Source of the DNA: Ramlibacter montanisoli
Lineage (GTDB): Bacteria > Pseudomonadota > Gammaproteobacteria > Burkholderiales > Burkholderiaceae_C
DNA length: 64,000 nucleotides
NCBI RefSeq assembly: GCF_013087525.1
Contig: NZ_JABFCS010000001.1
Span: 3,844,001 to 3,908,000, forward strand
Direction of reading: 5' to 3'
Part shown: in pieces, positions 11,735 through 23,995 of the stretch
Layout of the letters: every line of letters starts with the position of its first letter
Position numbering within the stretch: position 1 is the first letter of the stretch
The notes under the pieces: model-generated
What the model was told of the DNA's origin: nothing
The model's database searches: none
Seen by the model: the letters and a program-made list of their open reading frames with translations, nothing else
Made by a program: the position numbers and the translations under genes

Positions 11735-12435
11735 TTATCCGGCGTTCAAGGCCGCCAGGCGCTCCGGCGTGCCCACGTCGGTCCAGGGTCCGTGGTACAG
11801 CTCGCGCTCACTTCGCCCCGGTCCATGGCCGCCCGCAGCAGCGGCGCCAGCTTGGCGATGTCGCCCTGGGGATTGCCCGCCGGCAGGCCGGCGAAGAAGT
11901 CCTTGCGGAACAGGGCCACCGTGGAATAGGTGTGGCGCTCGGCCGCCTGGTTGAGCGCATGGCCGTCCGGCGCCAGGCCGAAGTCGCCCCTGGCGTTGTG
12001 CTCGGGGTTGGGCACCAGGATCAGGTGCGCCAGCTTGCCGCTGGCCGCGAACTTGTCGTAGGCCGCGCGGGTGAACAGGAAGTGCGGCATGTAGACGTCG
12101 CCGGCCACGACCCAGAACACGTCGGCCAGCAGCGGCAGGGCGCGGGCGATGCCGCCGGCCGTTTCCAGCGCGCCGCCGAAGTCCTTGCCCTCGTGCGAAT
12201 ACTTGATGCGGCAGCCGCTGGTGCTTTCGTGGCCGAAATGGTCCTCCAGCTGCTCGCCGAGCCAGGCCGTGTTGATGACGACGTCGCGAAAGCCGCCGTG
12301 CGCCAGCGCGTCGAGGTGGTATTCGACCAGGGGCTTGCCCTTGACCTTCAGCAAAGGCTTCGGGCAAGTGTCGGTGAGAGGCCGCATGCGTTCGCCGCGG
12401 CCGGCGGCCAGGATCATGGCCTGCGCGATGCTCAT
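11735..12435 (-). CDS. Sugar-1-phosphate nucleotidyltransferase (MurU/mannose-1-P guanylyltransferase-like), one frameshift
   Basis: Transfers a nucleotide to a sugar 1-phosphate, probably for cell-wall recycling or polysaccharide precursors. The N-terminus has the family's NTP-binding signature MILAAGRGERMRPLTDTCPK followed by KPLLKVKGKPLVEYHL; the metal-binding Asp is in VVAGDVYM. One base is missing near 11803-11812. Restoring it gives the conserved end ELYHGPWTDVGTPERLAAL and the TAA at 11735-11737. Full length is about 233 residues, typical of MurU-like enzymes. MurU normally pairs with the kinase AmgK, which is not in the window, so I do not assign the symbol. Its ATG overlaps the speD stop (ATGA), so the two are translationally coupled. 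Confidence 0.8.
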
Positions 12436-12794
12436 TCTTCTTCTCCCCGGTCCAGCGAGCGCTGCTCGGTCCACTCCGGCTGGAAGCGGTTGACCAGCGC
12501 GAACATCAGGCCGCGCGCCTTGGCCGACTGGTCGGTCGCCGCGTCGCCGACGTACACATCGACGGCCACCGCCTTCTCGCCTGGCCAGGTGTGCAGGCAG
12601 ACGTGCGCGCCGGGCATCAGCACCGCACCGGTGATGCCGCCGCCGTCCACCGGGTGGAAGGCGTGCTCCAGCGGCTCCAGGCCGACGGCCTGCGCCGCCG
12701 ACGCGCACCAGGCCGCCAGCTGCTGCGCGTCCGCGAGCCAGGCCGGCTCGCAACGGCAGCGGTACAGGTCGGCGGTGAGGTGGAGGCCCTTCAT
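12432..12794 (-). CDS. SpeD-like S-adenosylmethionine decarboxylase homologue lacking the pyruvoyl serine
   Basis: A 120-residue protein with the fold signature of bacterial AdoMet decarboxylase: MKGLHLTADLYRC at the start, GGGITGAVL, HVCLHTWPGE, VDVYVGD and the SAKARGLMFALV helix. Active SpeD cleaves itself between Glu and Ser in an ESH motif to make its pyruvoyl cofactor. Here that place reads PGAH, so both Glu and Ser are gone. The catalytic Cys of the DVxTCG motif is Gly here; the His of the HTWP motif is kept. I infer that it cannot process itself and is not an active decarboxylase in the known way. Start ATG 12794; the ATGA overlap with the next gene couples the pair. No frameshift is visible. 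Confidence 0.8.
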   Translation of the reverse strand: MKGLHLTADLYRCRCEPAWLADAQQLAAWCASAAQAVGLEPLEHAFHPVDGGGITGAVLMPGAHVCLHTWPGEKAVAVDVYVGDAATDQSAKARGLMFALVNRFQPEWTEQRSLDRGEEE

Positions 12795-12857
12795 GCCCCG
12801 AATGTATGCCAGGGACGCTTGGGTCCGGGGTCGGCGGGGAGCCCGGGCTGCGTCCCT

Positions 12858-12863
12858 TAAAAT
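12858..12863 (+). promoter_or_regulatory. Candidate -10 box for tkt
   Basis: TAAAAT at 12858-12863 in the 118-base divergent spacer between the SpeD homologue and tkt, 50 bases before the tkt ATG. No convincing -35 hexamer stands at the usual distance, so this is a suggestion from the -10 alone. Confidence 0.4.
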
Positions 12864-12912
12864 GCCGGGTTTCCCCTGATCCTCCCTTTCCCCCTCCCCG
12901 GAGCTGCCCCTG

Positions 12913-15950
<3,038 letters not shown>

Positions 15951-15954
15951 CGAA

Positions 15955-16701
15955 CTAGTCCTTCCAGTGGCCGATGGCGATGCTGCGTATCGCCTCGAAA
16001 TAGCGCCGGGTTTCCTCGTTGTACGGCGGAACCAGGTGCCAACCGAGATGATCCGCCTCGAACTGCGGCTGCACCGTACGCAGTGACAGGCAACGCCCTG
16101 CCCACTGGTTGGAATCCGTTCCCCAGACGGAATAGTCGTGATAGCCGGCGCGATACAGTGCCAGCGTTGTGTCCACGCCGCATTCCTGGAATTCGGCGTC
16201 GAGCACCTTGCGGTAGAGGTTCGTCCGTTCGTGTGCGATCACCTCGGCTCTCTTGGGGTAAGCCGGGGGTATGCGGCTCACGTTCAGTTCGAGCCCCGCC
16301 TTGTTCGCATGCGGATGCTCGCGCAGTCCCTTCTCCAGCAGCGCGAGCCAGTCGACCTCGGGGTTCGGGATGACATCGCAATCCGTCACGAGGTAGGGCT
16401 CGTCCCTGGCATATTTGGCGCTCAAGCCCTGAGCCCACACCACCGTATGGCCGTGGTTCCTGTCCATCGGCAGGAACTTGGCCCCGAACCGATCCGCGAG
16501 CGCCTCGGCACCGGCCCGGCATTCGGCCCGGGAACAATTGTCGATCACGTAGACGTCCAGCCGCGGATGCGCGGACAGCACCTCGAGCAATCGGAGAAGG
16601 AAGGTCGGCCGGTTGAAGTGGATGATGAAGCACTTGACCCGATGGCCGAAGAGCTTCCTGCGCAGCGACTGGAATAGGGATGGTGTCCCCTGCTTGTCCA
16701 T
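15955..16701 (-). CDS. GT-A-fold glycosyltransferase-like protein
   Basis: A 248-residue soluble protein that looks like a family 2-type glycosyltransferase. The N-terminal nucleotide-binding strand-loop is KCFIIHFNRPTFLLRLLEVL, followed by DVYVIDNCS and a DxD-like metal motif in YLVTDCDVIPNPEVDW. The rest has a conserved CGVDTTLALYRAG and HYSVWG-like segment (YHDYSVWGTDSNQW) typical of acceptor regions. Acceptor and sugar donor cannot be told from the sequence, and no polysaccharide genes lie next to it. It sits alone on the minus strand, converging with gap. Codon use looks slightly less GC-rich than its neighbours, which might mean horizontal transfer, but this is only an impression. Confidence 0.65.
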   Translation of the reverse strand: MDKQGTPSLFQSLRRKLFGHRVKCFIIHFNRPTFLLRLLEVLSAHPRLDVYVIDNCSRAECRAGAEALADRFGAKFLPMDRNHGHTVVWAQGLSAKYARDEPYLVTDCDVIPNPEVDWLALLEKGLREHPHANKAGLELNVSRIPPAYPKRAEVIAHERTNLYRKVLDAEFQECGVDTTLALYRAGYHDYSVWGTDSNQWAGRCLSLRTVQPQFEADHLGWHLVPPYNEETRRYFEAIRSIAIGHWKD

Positions 16702-16777
16702 GACCGTCCCTTGTGACCTGCGTCGTTACAGCGTTGTCCGATTCTAGGACCTCGGGGATCCGCCTAACAGGCTCTTG

Positions 16778-17191
16778 CTACTTCTTCGCCAGCAGCTTCG
16801 CGTGCCCCGCGCTGTATTCCCCGCGCGTGAGCCTGCCGTCCTTGTTGCGGTCCATCATCTCGAACATCACTTCCGAGCCGGCCTGGTGTTCCTCGGCCGA
16901 CAGCACGCCGTCGTGGTTGCTGTCGATCACGCGGATCTTCTCCGCCGAGCTCATGCCGGAGCGCTTGCCGCTGCCCACCTTGCCCTGCGCCGCGGTCATC
17001 TCGCGGCTGGTCACGCGGCCGTCCTTGTCCGCATCCATCGCACGGAACATGGCGCGCGCGCCCTCGGCGTGTTCGGCCGCGCTGATGCGGCCGTTGCGGT
17101 CGGCGTCCATCTTCGCGAACAGGTCGGCGGCGGCGAAGGCGGGCAGGCCCGCCAGGCAGCCGAGCAGCAGCAGTTTCCTCGCTTGTCTCAT
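16778..17191 (-). CDS. Secreted protein with four EF-hand calcium-binding loops
   Basis: A 137-residue exported protein. After a signal peptide (LLLLGCLAGLPAFAAA) come four EF-hand loops in two pairs: DADRNGRISAAE, DADKDGRVTSRE, DSNHDGVLSAEE and DRNKDGRLTRGE. Each has Asp at positions 1, 3 and 5 (the third loop has Asn at 3 to 4) and Glu at 12, so calcium binding is expected. I start at the second ATG (17191) because GGAG lies just before it. The cysteine at the end of the hydrophobic stretch is not in a clean lipobox. Function is unknown; periplasmic calcium buffering or signalling are possible. It stands alone. Confidence 0.8.
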   Translation of the reverse strand: MRQARKLLLLGCLAGLPAFAAADLFAKMDADRNGRISAAEHAEGARAMFRAMDADKDGRVTSREMTAAQGKVGSGKRSGMSSAEKIRVIDSNHDGVLSAEEHQAGSEVMFEMMDRNKDGRLTRGEYSAGHAKLLAKK

Positions 17192-17325
17192 CGGACTCTC
17201 CATGGGTACGGGGAAACGATGGCGCAGCCGCGTGGTCGCGGGAAAGCCGCGGCGCAGGGACTTCGTGTAGGAATCGTCGGGCCCGGGACGTGACCTGCTC
17301 GACCGGGCAACGGCCCGGGGCTGTC

Positions 17326-17880
17326 TCAGCCGACGGCGCCGAGCGCGATGGCCTCGGCGGCGACCGCCGCCAGCGCCGCCACCGACTGCTTTTCCATGTC
17401 CGTGGGCGAGCGGTGCTCGCGGAAATAGGTGCCGAAGGTGCCGAGCACGTGGCCGGTGTCGGACTTGATCGGTAAGCTCCAGGCGCCCAGGAAGCCCAGG
17501 GCCAGCGGCAGGTGGCGCAACTCGGCCCAGCGCCGGTCGTCGTAGAAACTGGGCGTCTCCACCACCTCGCCGGTGGCCGCGGCCGCGGCGCAGGTTCCCA
17601 CGTTGGCGTTCGGCTTCAGGCGGTCGATGGCGTCCAGGTAGTCCGCGGGCAGGTTGGGCGAGGCGCCGTTGCGCAACAGCCCGTCGCGATCGAGGATGAG
17701 GATGGAGGCCACGGTGCTGCCGCGCGCGAGGGTTTCGACCGCGCTCGTGAGCTGCGCGAGCACATCGCGCAGAGGTGCGCCGTCCTGGGCCATGCGCCGC
17801 GCCCGCTGCGCGGCGGCCAGCAGGAACTTGCGTTGTTCTTCACTCAGGCCGGACAAGGCCGGCACGGACTCCAATGCCAT
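17326..17880 (-). CDS. GAF-domain protein
   Basis: A 184-residue cytoplasmic protein made almost entirely of one GAF domain, a small-molecule-binding sensor fold. The pattern matches the stand-alone or sensor-kinase type GAF: VGTCAAAAATGEVVETPS, then FYDDRRWAELRHLPLALGFLGAWSLPI and VLGTFGTYFREHRSPT. An N-terminal helix (LSEEQRKFLLAAAQRARRM) precedes it. There is no kinase, GGDEF, EAL or DNA-binding part, so it must act through another protein or as a stand-alone sensor. The ligand cannot be told. It lies between the EF-hand gene and the multicopper oxidase gene on the same strand. Confidence 0.75.
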   Translation of the reverse strand: MALESVPALSGLSEEQRKFLLAAAQRARRMAQDGAPLRDVLAQLTSAVETLARGSTVASILILDRDGLLRNGASPNLPADYLDAIDRLKPNANVGTCAAAAATGEVVETPSFYDDRRWAELRHLPLALGFLGAWSLPIKSDTGHVLGTFGTYFREHRSPTDMEKQSVAALAAVAAEAIALGAVG

Positions 17881-17932
17881 CCGCCCAGTATAGGCAGCGG
17901 GGCACGGCCGAGCTACCCGGGATCACCCAGGG

Positions 17933-19344
17933 CTATTCGACGATGATGGTGCCCATCATCCCGCCGGCGGCATGGTCGAGGATGTGGCAGTGGAACATCC
18001 ACTCGCCGACGTTGTCGGCGACGAAGGCGATGTCCATTTCCTGGCGCGGGGCCATCATGACCGTGTCGCGCCACACGCGCTGCCGCACCGCCTTGCCGTC
18101 GAGGGCGACCACCTGGAAGAAGTGGCCGTGCAGGTGCATGGGGTGTTCGAACTCCGTGCGGTTGAGCATCTTGAGGACCACGTGCTCGCCGCGCCGCAGG
18201 TGGAACAGCGGCTCGTGCATCATCGCGTGCTCGTGCTGCGCGGTGTAGTTCATGGTCCAGGACAGGCCGTGGCGCTCCATGATGCTCTTGACGTCCTGCG
18301 GCCGGCCATCGACCTGGCCGATCGCCGGCAGGCCCAGCACTCCGCCTTCGAAGGCGATGAAGTGGCGCGTGGCACGCGACAGGTTGGGCTGGGCGATGCG
18401 GTTCGGCGCGATCGCCGGCGGCGCGCCGAGCACCTTGGTGCGCACCGGCGTGCCGCCGTAGGCGATGGTGGCGATGCGGGTGCCCTGGTCCCGCCGGTCC
18501 CAGACGGCGAACTCGCCCTTGCCGGCGCTGCCGTCGAGGACCAGGTCGGTGCGCTGGCCGCCCCCGAGCAGCAGGGGGGCGCGCGCAGCGGCTGCGGCCG
18601 GACGCCCTGGCCGTCGAGCGACACCACCCAGGGCGTGTGGCCGGTGAAGTCCAGCGACAGGATGCGGGCCGAGGCCGCGTTGATCAGGCGCAGGCGCACG
18701 CGCTCGCCGGGCCGCAGCTGCAGGCGCTGCTGGGCGCCGGCGGCCTTGCCGTTGATGGCGATGGTGTTGCCCAGGCGGCCGCCGCTGCCGAAGTCCACCA
18801 CCTTGCCGAAGTCCTCCACCTGCTGGTTGTCGCTTCCCAGCTTCAGGTCGCTCAGCACCCAGATCACCTCGCGGTCCACCGGCAGCGGCCTGTCCTCGTC
18901 GACGATCAGCGCGCCGTACAGGCCGCGCGGGACCTGCTCGAAACTGGACTGGTGCGGGTGGTACCAGTAGGTGCCGGCATCGGGCGTGCGGAAGCGGTAG
19001 GTGAAGTCGGCGTTGGGCGCGATCGCTTCCTGCGTGACGTTCGGCACGCCGTCCATCTCGTTGGGGACGCGCACGCCATGCCAGTGCACGGTGCTGGCCT
19101 GCGGCAGCCGGTTCTTCAGCTGCACGATCGCTTCCTCGCCGCGCTTGAAGCGCAGCACCGGCCCCGGCACCGACTGGTTGTAGCCCCAGACGCCGGTTTC
19201 CGGGCCGTTCTCGCGCACCCGGTGGCGGAACACGCCGGCCACCAGCTCGGAGGGGATGGGGGCGGCGAAGGACGTGGACGGCAGCAGCGCCGCGCCGGCA
19301 GCGGCGCCGGCGGTCTGCAGGAAGCGGCGGCGGGGGATGCTCAC
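17933..19344 (-). CDS. Tat-exported multicopper oxidase, one frameshift
   Basis: A periplasmic laccase/CueO-type oxidase coupling substrate oxidation to reduction of oxygen to water. The N-terminus has a twin-arginine signal (RRRFLQTAGAAAGAALL). All four copper motifs are visible: TVHWHGVRV, YWYHPHQSSFEQ, EHPMHLHGHFFQV and the last, HCHILDH with Cys for type-1 copper and Met eight residues after the final conserved region (AAGGM). A base is missing or extra in the G6 run at 18574-18579; one base restores LLLGGGQRTDLV. I start at GTG 19344, which has AAGGAG 8 bases upstream. Length about 470, usual for two-substrate MCOs. Likely substrates are Cu(I) or phenols, not provable here. Confidence 0.88.
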
Positions 19345-19483
19345 GGGGATGTCTCCTTGCGGGCGGGCGCAATGGCCCATCTTCGTGAGTCCAGTCTACG
19401 CAGGCTGGCTGGCGGCGATTTGCGCCAGCTCAAGGGGCCCTGCTTTCGCCCGGCCTGTCGGCGCATGCCGCGCCGCGCCGCCC

Positions 19484-20517
19484 TCACCCGCCCGCGGCCG
19501 CCGGCCGGTCCTCGCGCCCGTCCGGGTAGCGCGCGAAGCGCGCGGGCTCGCCGCCGTGCACCGGCGCGGTGTCGGCGAAGCGCCAGCCACCGAACTGCGT
19601 GCGCCGGTAGTCCTGCATGGCCTGTGCGATCTCCTGCTGCGTGTTCATCACGAAGGGGCCGTACTGCGCCACCGGCTCGCCGATCGGCCGGCCCTGCAGC
19701 AGCAGGAATTCGCACACCGTGTCGCCGGCGGCGATGGCCACCTCCACGCCGGCGTCGAGCGTGATCGCCACCGGTCCTTCGACCGTGCGGCCGCCCACCA
19801 TCGCGCTGGCGCCCTTGAAGAAGTAGAGCGTGCGCTGCGTCCCCGCCAGCACCGCCGGCGGCGGCTGGAAGCCGGCGCCGGGTTCCATGCGCAGCGTCCA
19901 GATCGCGACGTCCGCCTCGTCCTGCGCGGCCCACGAGTCCGGCGGCGGGGCCAGCGGCGCGACGTCGCCGAAACGCCCGGCGATCACGGCCACTTCGGTG
20001 CTGCGGCCCTGCGCGTCCTGCAGCACGCGCCGGGGCACCTGCTCGTTCCACAGCATGGTGAAGTGGGGCTCGGCCATCTTGTTGCGCTTGGGCAGGTTCA
20101 GCCAGATCTGGAACAGCTCCAGCGGGTTGGCCTCGTCGGTCTTGAGCAGCGGGAACATCTCCGAGTGCACGATGCCGCGGCCGGCGGTCACCCACTGCAC
20201 GTCGCCGCCGCCGAAGCGCGCGATGGCGCCGAGCGAGTCGCTGTGGTCGATCAGGCCCTTGCGCACGATGGTCACGGTCTCGAAGCCGCGGTGCGGGTGC
20301 GCGGGAAAGCCCGGCACGCTGTCGCCGTGGTACATGCTCCAGCCGTCCTTGCGGCTGAAGTCCTGGCCGATGTCGCGCCCCGCCAGCGGCACGGCCGGCC
20401 CCATCCTGCCGTTGCCGCGCGGATAGGCGTCGTCGTGGTAGGCGCAGAACAGGAAGGGGTCGGCGGTTTCCCAGGGAAGCCCAGCGGCTTGACCGCGAGG
20501 ACGGCGGAGGAGGACAT
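19484..20517 (-). CDS. Pirin-family protein, one frameshift
   Basis: A bicupin of the pirin family; some members are quercetin dioxygenases, others regulators. The N-terminal cupin shows the metal-binding signature HPHRGFETVTIV with a following HSDSLG and the GRGIVHSEM motif. The C-terminal cupin is present to the usual end. The start MSSSAVLAVKPLG and the rest are in different frames because one G is missing at 20475-20477; adding it gives FPWETADPFLFCAYHDDAYP, as pirins have. Length about 344 with the fix, longer than the usual 230-300 class by a C-terminal tail rich in Ala and Gly. Function here is unknown. Confidence 0.82.
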
Positions 20518-20624
20518 GGCAGGCCTTTCAAAGATCGCAGGTGCGGGCGGGTGCCCACAGTTTCAACCTTCCCACCATGTCAGGCCTGGCCTCCCGGGCT
20601 TGCCCCGGGGTCCCTGGGGGCATT

Positions 20625-21101
20625 TCAGTGGTGGTGCCCGTGCTCGCCGTGCACGTGCCGGTGGGCGATCTCCTCGCCGCTGGCCATGCGCACGCCGGTC
20701 ACCTTCAGGTGGAACTTCAGGGCCTTGCCGGCCAGCGGGTGGTTGCCGTCGAGGTGCACCTCGGGGCCCTTGATCTTCATGACGTGGAACACGTGCGGCG
20801 TGCCGTCGTCGGTGCGGCCCTCGAGCTGGCCGCCGACCTTCACGCCCGGCGGGAATTCGCTCTTCGGGATCACCCGCACCAGCGACTCGTCACGCTGGCC
20901 GAAGGCGTCTTCCGGCTGCAGGTTCAGCGTGCATTCGAAGCCGGCTTCCTGGCCGTCCAGCGCCTGCTCGATCTTGGGCAGCGTGTTCTCGTAGCCCCCG
21001 TGCAGGTAGACCATGGGCTCCTTGCTTTCCTCGATCAGTTTGCCGCTGGCTTCGGAGACCTTGTACTTGAGGGTGACGACGGTGTCTTTGGCGATTTTCA
21101 T
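20625..21101 (-). CDS. slyD: SlyD-like FKBP-type peptidyl-prolyl isomerase
   Basis: A cytoplasmic prolyl isomerase and chaperone that in many bacteria also delivers nickel. 158 residues, intact. FKBP half-domain (KDTVVTLKYKVSEASGKLIE), then the inserted-flap domain (GYENTLPKIEQALDGQEAG, EDAFGQRDESLVRV) and the second FKBP part (GPEVHLDGNHPLAGKALKF). The C-terminus carries a His-rich tail (HRHVHGEHGHHH), the metal-binding feature of SlyD, although shorter than in E. coli. Its ATG overlaps the stop of the MFS gene upstream (ATGA), so translation is coupled. Confidence 0.93.
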   Translation of the reverse strand: MKIAKDTVVTLKYKVSEASGKLIEESKEPMVYLHGGYENTLPKIEQALDGQEAGFECTLNLQPEDAFGQRDESLVRVIPKSEFPPGVKVGGQLEGRTDDGTPHVFHVMKIKGPEVHLDGNHPLAGKALKFHLKVTGVRMASGEEIAHRHVHGEHGHHH

Positions 21102-22345
21102 GGTGCAGATTGTGACGGCTCGCCCCGGGCGGCGGCGCGCGCGCCCGGCTGCGGCAGGAAGCGGAACAGGGCGATGCCCAGGGCCAGGAAGCCGGCGATC
21201 GCGCCGAACACGGCCGTGTAGGTCTCGACGCCCAGCACGGTCGCCACCGAGGCGGCCACGCCCGTGAGCCACTGCATGAGCGCGACGCCGAGGAACATGG
21301 CCATGGTGAACACCGCCATGGCACGGCCTGTCATGTGCGCCGGATAGGCCGCGCGCACGTCGGCGTACTGCATCACCATGTAGCCCGAGACCAGGCCGAT
21401 CGCCAGCGACAGCACGACCTCGGCGGCGGCCGGGATCGGTGCCGCCATCAGCGCGAAGATCACGGCGCAAGCGATGGTGTAGCCGGTGATCCAGCGGCGC
21501 CGCTTCGCATCGCCCGGATCGAGCCGCCCGAACAGCGGCGGGCCGACCATGCCGAGCACCGACACGGCCAGAAGCACGTTGCCGGTCTGCACCAGCGTGT
21601 AGCCGTAGCGGTCGATCAGCAGCGGCCCGAGCCACAGGCCGCGCAGCGACAGGAAGGATGCATAGGTGAAGAGCGCGAGGCCGATGATGCCCAGCGTCTG
21701 CGGCAGCCGGAACAGCTCGCCGTAGCCGCGCAGCGCCGCCAGCACGCCGGGGCGCTGCGCAGCCGGTGCCGGCGCTTCCTCGCGCACCAGCAGCAGGATC
21801 GCCAGCCAGGCCAGCGCCGCGCACACCGCAAGGCAGACGAAGCCGGCGCGCCAGCCCCAGGACGTGATCACCCAGGCCAGGGGCGTGCCGGTGAGCAGCA
21901 GACCGACCGAACCGATGCCCAGTGCCGCGCCGTTGACCGATGCGTACTGCCCGGCCGGGAAGCGGCGCGCGATGAAGACGGTGCACGCGAGGAAGGCCGG
22001 CGCGCAGCCGATGCCGGTAAGCACCTGGCCCGCGATCAGGCCAGCGTAGCTGGTGGCGCTGGCGGTGACGAGGCCGCCGACGATGGTCAGCGGGAACACG
22101 GCGAGCACGGTGCGCCGCGGCCCGTACACGTCGATGCCCATGCCCATGAACAGTTGCAGCGCGCCGAAGGCGAAGTGGAAGGCGCCCGCGAACAGGCCCA
22201 GCTGCTGCGGCGTCAGCCCGAAGGCCTGCTGCAGCGGCGGCGCCATCACGCCGGCGGCGGTGCGGAAGGCCTGGCTCAGGGCGAAGCCCGAGATCAGCAC
22301 CAGCAGCATGATCCAGGCGGCGCGGAGGGAGGAAGCGGATGTCAC
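21098..22345 (-). CDS. MFS transporter
   Basis: A major facilitator superfamily permease of about 415 residues with twelve predicted membrane helices, intact. The loop-2/3 signature is GALQLFMGMGIDVYGPRRT and helix 4-5 reads AGQVLTGIGCAPAFLACTVFIARRF. The start is most likely the GTG at 22345 (VTSASSLRAAWIM), because the upstream extension is Arg-rich and overlaps the divergent lipoprotein gene. The C-terminal tail (PGARAAARGEP) is hydrophilic. The substrate cannot be told. It is the first gene of a two-gene unit with slyD. Confidence 0.85.
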   Translation of the reverse strand: MTSASSLRAAWIMLLVLISGFALSQAFRTAAGVMAPPLQQAFGLTPQQLGLFAGAFHFAFGALQLFMGMGIDVYGPRRTVLAVFPLTIVGGLVTASATSYAGLIAGQVLTGIGCAPAFLACTVFIARRFPAGQYASVNGAALGIGSVGLLLTGTPLAWVITSWGWRAGFVCLAVCAALAWLAILLLVREEAPAPAAQRPGVLAALRGYGELFRLPQTLGIIGLALFTYASFLSLRGLWLGPLLIDRYGYTLVQTGNVLLAVSVLGMVGPPLFGRLDPGDAKRRRWITGYTIACAVIFALMAAPIPAAAEVVLSLAIGLVSGYMVMQYADVRAAYPAHMTGRAMAVFTMAMFLGVALMQWLTGVAASVATVLGVETYTAVFGAIAGFLALGIALFRFLPQPGARAAARGEPSQSAP

Positions 22346-22416
22346 GCGCGCACTGTAGCGGGATCGCGCGGCGCCGGCCGACAGGACGCCGCGGCGCCAG
22401 CGGCGATGATGGGTGC

Positions 22417-23169
22417 ATGCATGTCCGCGCCACCATCGCCATCGCCGCCGCACTGCTGGCCGCCGGCTGCTCGCGCACGGAGGCTCCGGCACCGCAGCCG
22501 CCCGTCGCAGCCGCACCTGCTCCCGCAGCCGCAGCCGCACCCGCTCCCGCTCCCGCTCCCCAGCGGCCGGCGCTCTCGCTCGACGCGCTCAGCGCGCAAG
22601 CCTGGCGCGTGACGGAGTCCAAGGCCGTGGCGGCAGGATCGCTCTATGTGTTCCTGCCCGGGGGCACGCTGCTCGTCGCCACGCCGGGCAGCACCATCGC
22701 CCGGGGCCGCTGGCGCGCCGAAGGCGCCGGGATCGTGATGGAGGAAGACTCGCTGTCGTATCGCGTCGACCTGCTGGAACTGCATGAACGCCGGCTCCGG
22801 CTGCGCAGCCACAACCCGGGCGCGCCGGTCGACATGACGCTGGAGGCGATCGAGGCGGCGGCGCAGCCCGTGCCGGCCACTTTCCAGGGCGCGTGGGGGG
22901 CCGACCGCAAGGCGTGCGGGCAGCCGGGCGCGGAATCACGCCTCGTGCTGGACGCAGGCAGCGTCCGCTTGCATGAGAGCAGCGGCAAGGTGCTCGCGGC
23001 GGTGGCGGACCCGCGCAATGCGCGCCAGCTCGACCTCGTCCTGCGCCTGCGCGGCGAAGGCGGCACGCGGCTGGCCTGGCGGCGCCTGCGGCTGGCGCAG
23101 GAAGGCGCCACGCTCACCGACCTCACGGACAATGCGCAGGGCGGGCTGGCGCGGGTGCGCTGCCCCTGA
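22417..23169 (+). CDS. Lipoprotein of unknown function
   Basis: A 250-residue predicted outer-membrane or periplasmic lipoprotein. The N-terminus MHVRATIAIAAALLAAGCS has a lipobox LAAGC with Cys18 as the lipid-modified residue. Then comes an Ala/Pro-rich linker of about 35 residues and two beta-rich repeats that resemble small META/lipocalin-like domains (VAAGSLYVFLPGGTLLVA, then TFQGAWGADRKACG). I chose this ATG because it directly precedes the signal peptide. It is divergent from the MFS gene with a 71-base spacer. Function unknown. Confidence 0.7.
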   Translation: MHVRATIAIAAALLAAGCSRTEAPAPQPPVAAAPAPAAAAAPAPAPAPQRPALSLDALSAQAWRVTESKAVAAGSLYVFLPGGTLLVATPGSTIARGRWRAEGAGIVMEEDSLSYRVDLLELHERRLRLRSHNPGAPVDMTLEAIEAAAQPVPATFQGAWGADRKACGQPGAESRLVLDAGSVRLHESSGKVLAAVADPRNARQLDLVLRLRGEGGTRLAWRRLRLAQEGATLTDLTDNAQGGLARVRCP

Positions 23170-23196
23170 CGCGCCGGCGCCAGCGCTCGCCGCCAG

Positions 23197-23964
23197 CTAC
23201 AACTGCACTTCGGCCTGGCCGATGCCCTCGAACACCGCCCGCACGCGATCGCCCTTACGCGCTTCCAGCAGGCCGCACCAGGTGCCGGTGGTCACGACGG
23301 TGCCGCGCGGCACGGTCTCGCCCTTGCGCGTCACGTGGCGCAGCCACAGGGGCAGCAGCCAGGCGGGGTCGGCCAGCGAGTGCGTGCCCTGGAAGGACTG
23401 GGCCGGCTGGCCGCCGATGGTCACGCTGCAGGTCTGCTTCGCCCAGTCGCGCGCCACGAAGGGCTTCCACTCACCCAGCGACAGCGCTCCGTGCGACTGC
23501 AGGTCGGCGAGCTTGAGCAGTGCGCCGGCCGAGCGCGCCTGCTTCCAGCGCGAATCCACCACCTCGATCGACACCGTCATGGCATCGACCACGCTGCTCG
23601 CCGCCTCGTGCGACAGCGCCTGTGCGTCGGCCGGCGTCACGTCGCGCGCCAGCCGCAAGGCGACTTCCGCCTCGATCAGGCGCAGGTTGAAGTGTTCGTT
23701 GTGCTCGTCGGCGGGGCTGGCCCACACGCGCTCGGGCGGCAGCGGCGCGTGCGTCAGCACGGCGCTGCGCGAAGGCCCGCCCGACTTCCAGTGCCGCGGC
23801 ACCGGATCGCCGAACCAGCCCAGCGCATGCGCCACCCGGTCCTGCACCGCGTAGGCCTGGTCGGCCTCCGTCAGCAGGCTTTCGAGCGGCGCCGCGTCCA
23901 CGGGACGCTGTTCGCGCCAGGCGGAGATCAGGGCATCGGCAACGGTCTGGACCGGATCGGGCAT
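23197..23964 (-). CDS. 2-keto-4-pentenoate hydratase / fumarylacetoacetase-fold protein
   Basis: A 255-residue member of the hydratase family that adds water to 2-hydroxy-dienoates in aromatic catabolism (MhpD/HpaH like). The metal-binding acids sit in RLIEAEVALRLARDV and EVVDSRWKQ, and the C-terminal TTGTWCGLLEARKGDRVR is the family's glycine-rich end. Start ATG 23964 has AGGAA upstream. It is the last of a minus-strand series with the ketopantoate-reductase-like gene 31 bases upstream. No aromatic ring-cleavage genes are near, so its substrate could be another keto-acid. Intact. Confidence 0.78.
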   Translation of the reverse strand: MPDPVQTVADALISAWREQRPVDAAPLESLLTEADQAYAVQDRVAHALGWFGDPVPRHWKSGGPSRSAVLTHAPLPPERVWASPADEHNEHFNLRLIEAEVALRLARDVTPADAQALSHEAASSVVDAMTVSIEVVDSRWKQARSAGALLKLADLQSHGALSLGEWKPFVARDWAKQTCSVTIGGQPAQSFQGTHSLADPAWLLPLWLRHVTRKGETVPRGTVVTTGTWCGLLEARKGDRVRAVFEGIGQAEVQL

Positions 23965-23995
23965 CGCGCGGGTTCCTGGTGGCAAAGCCGCGATG

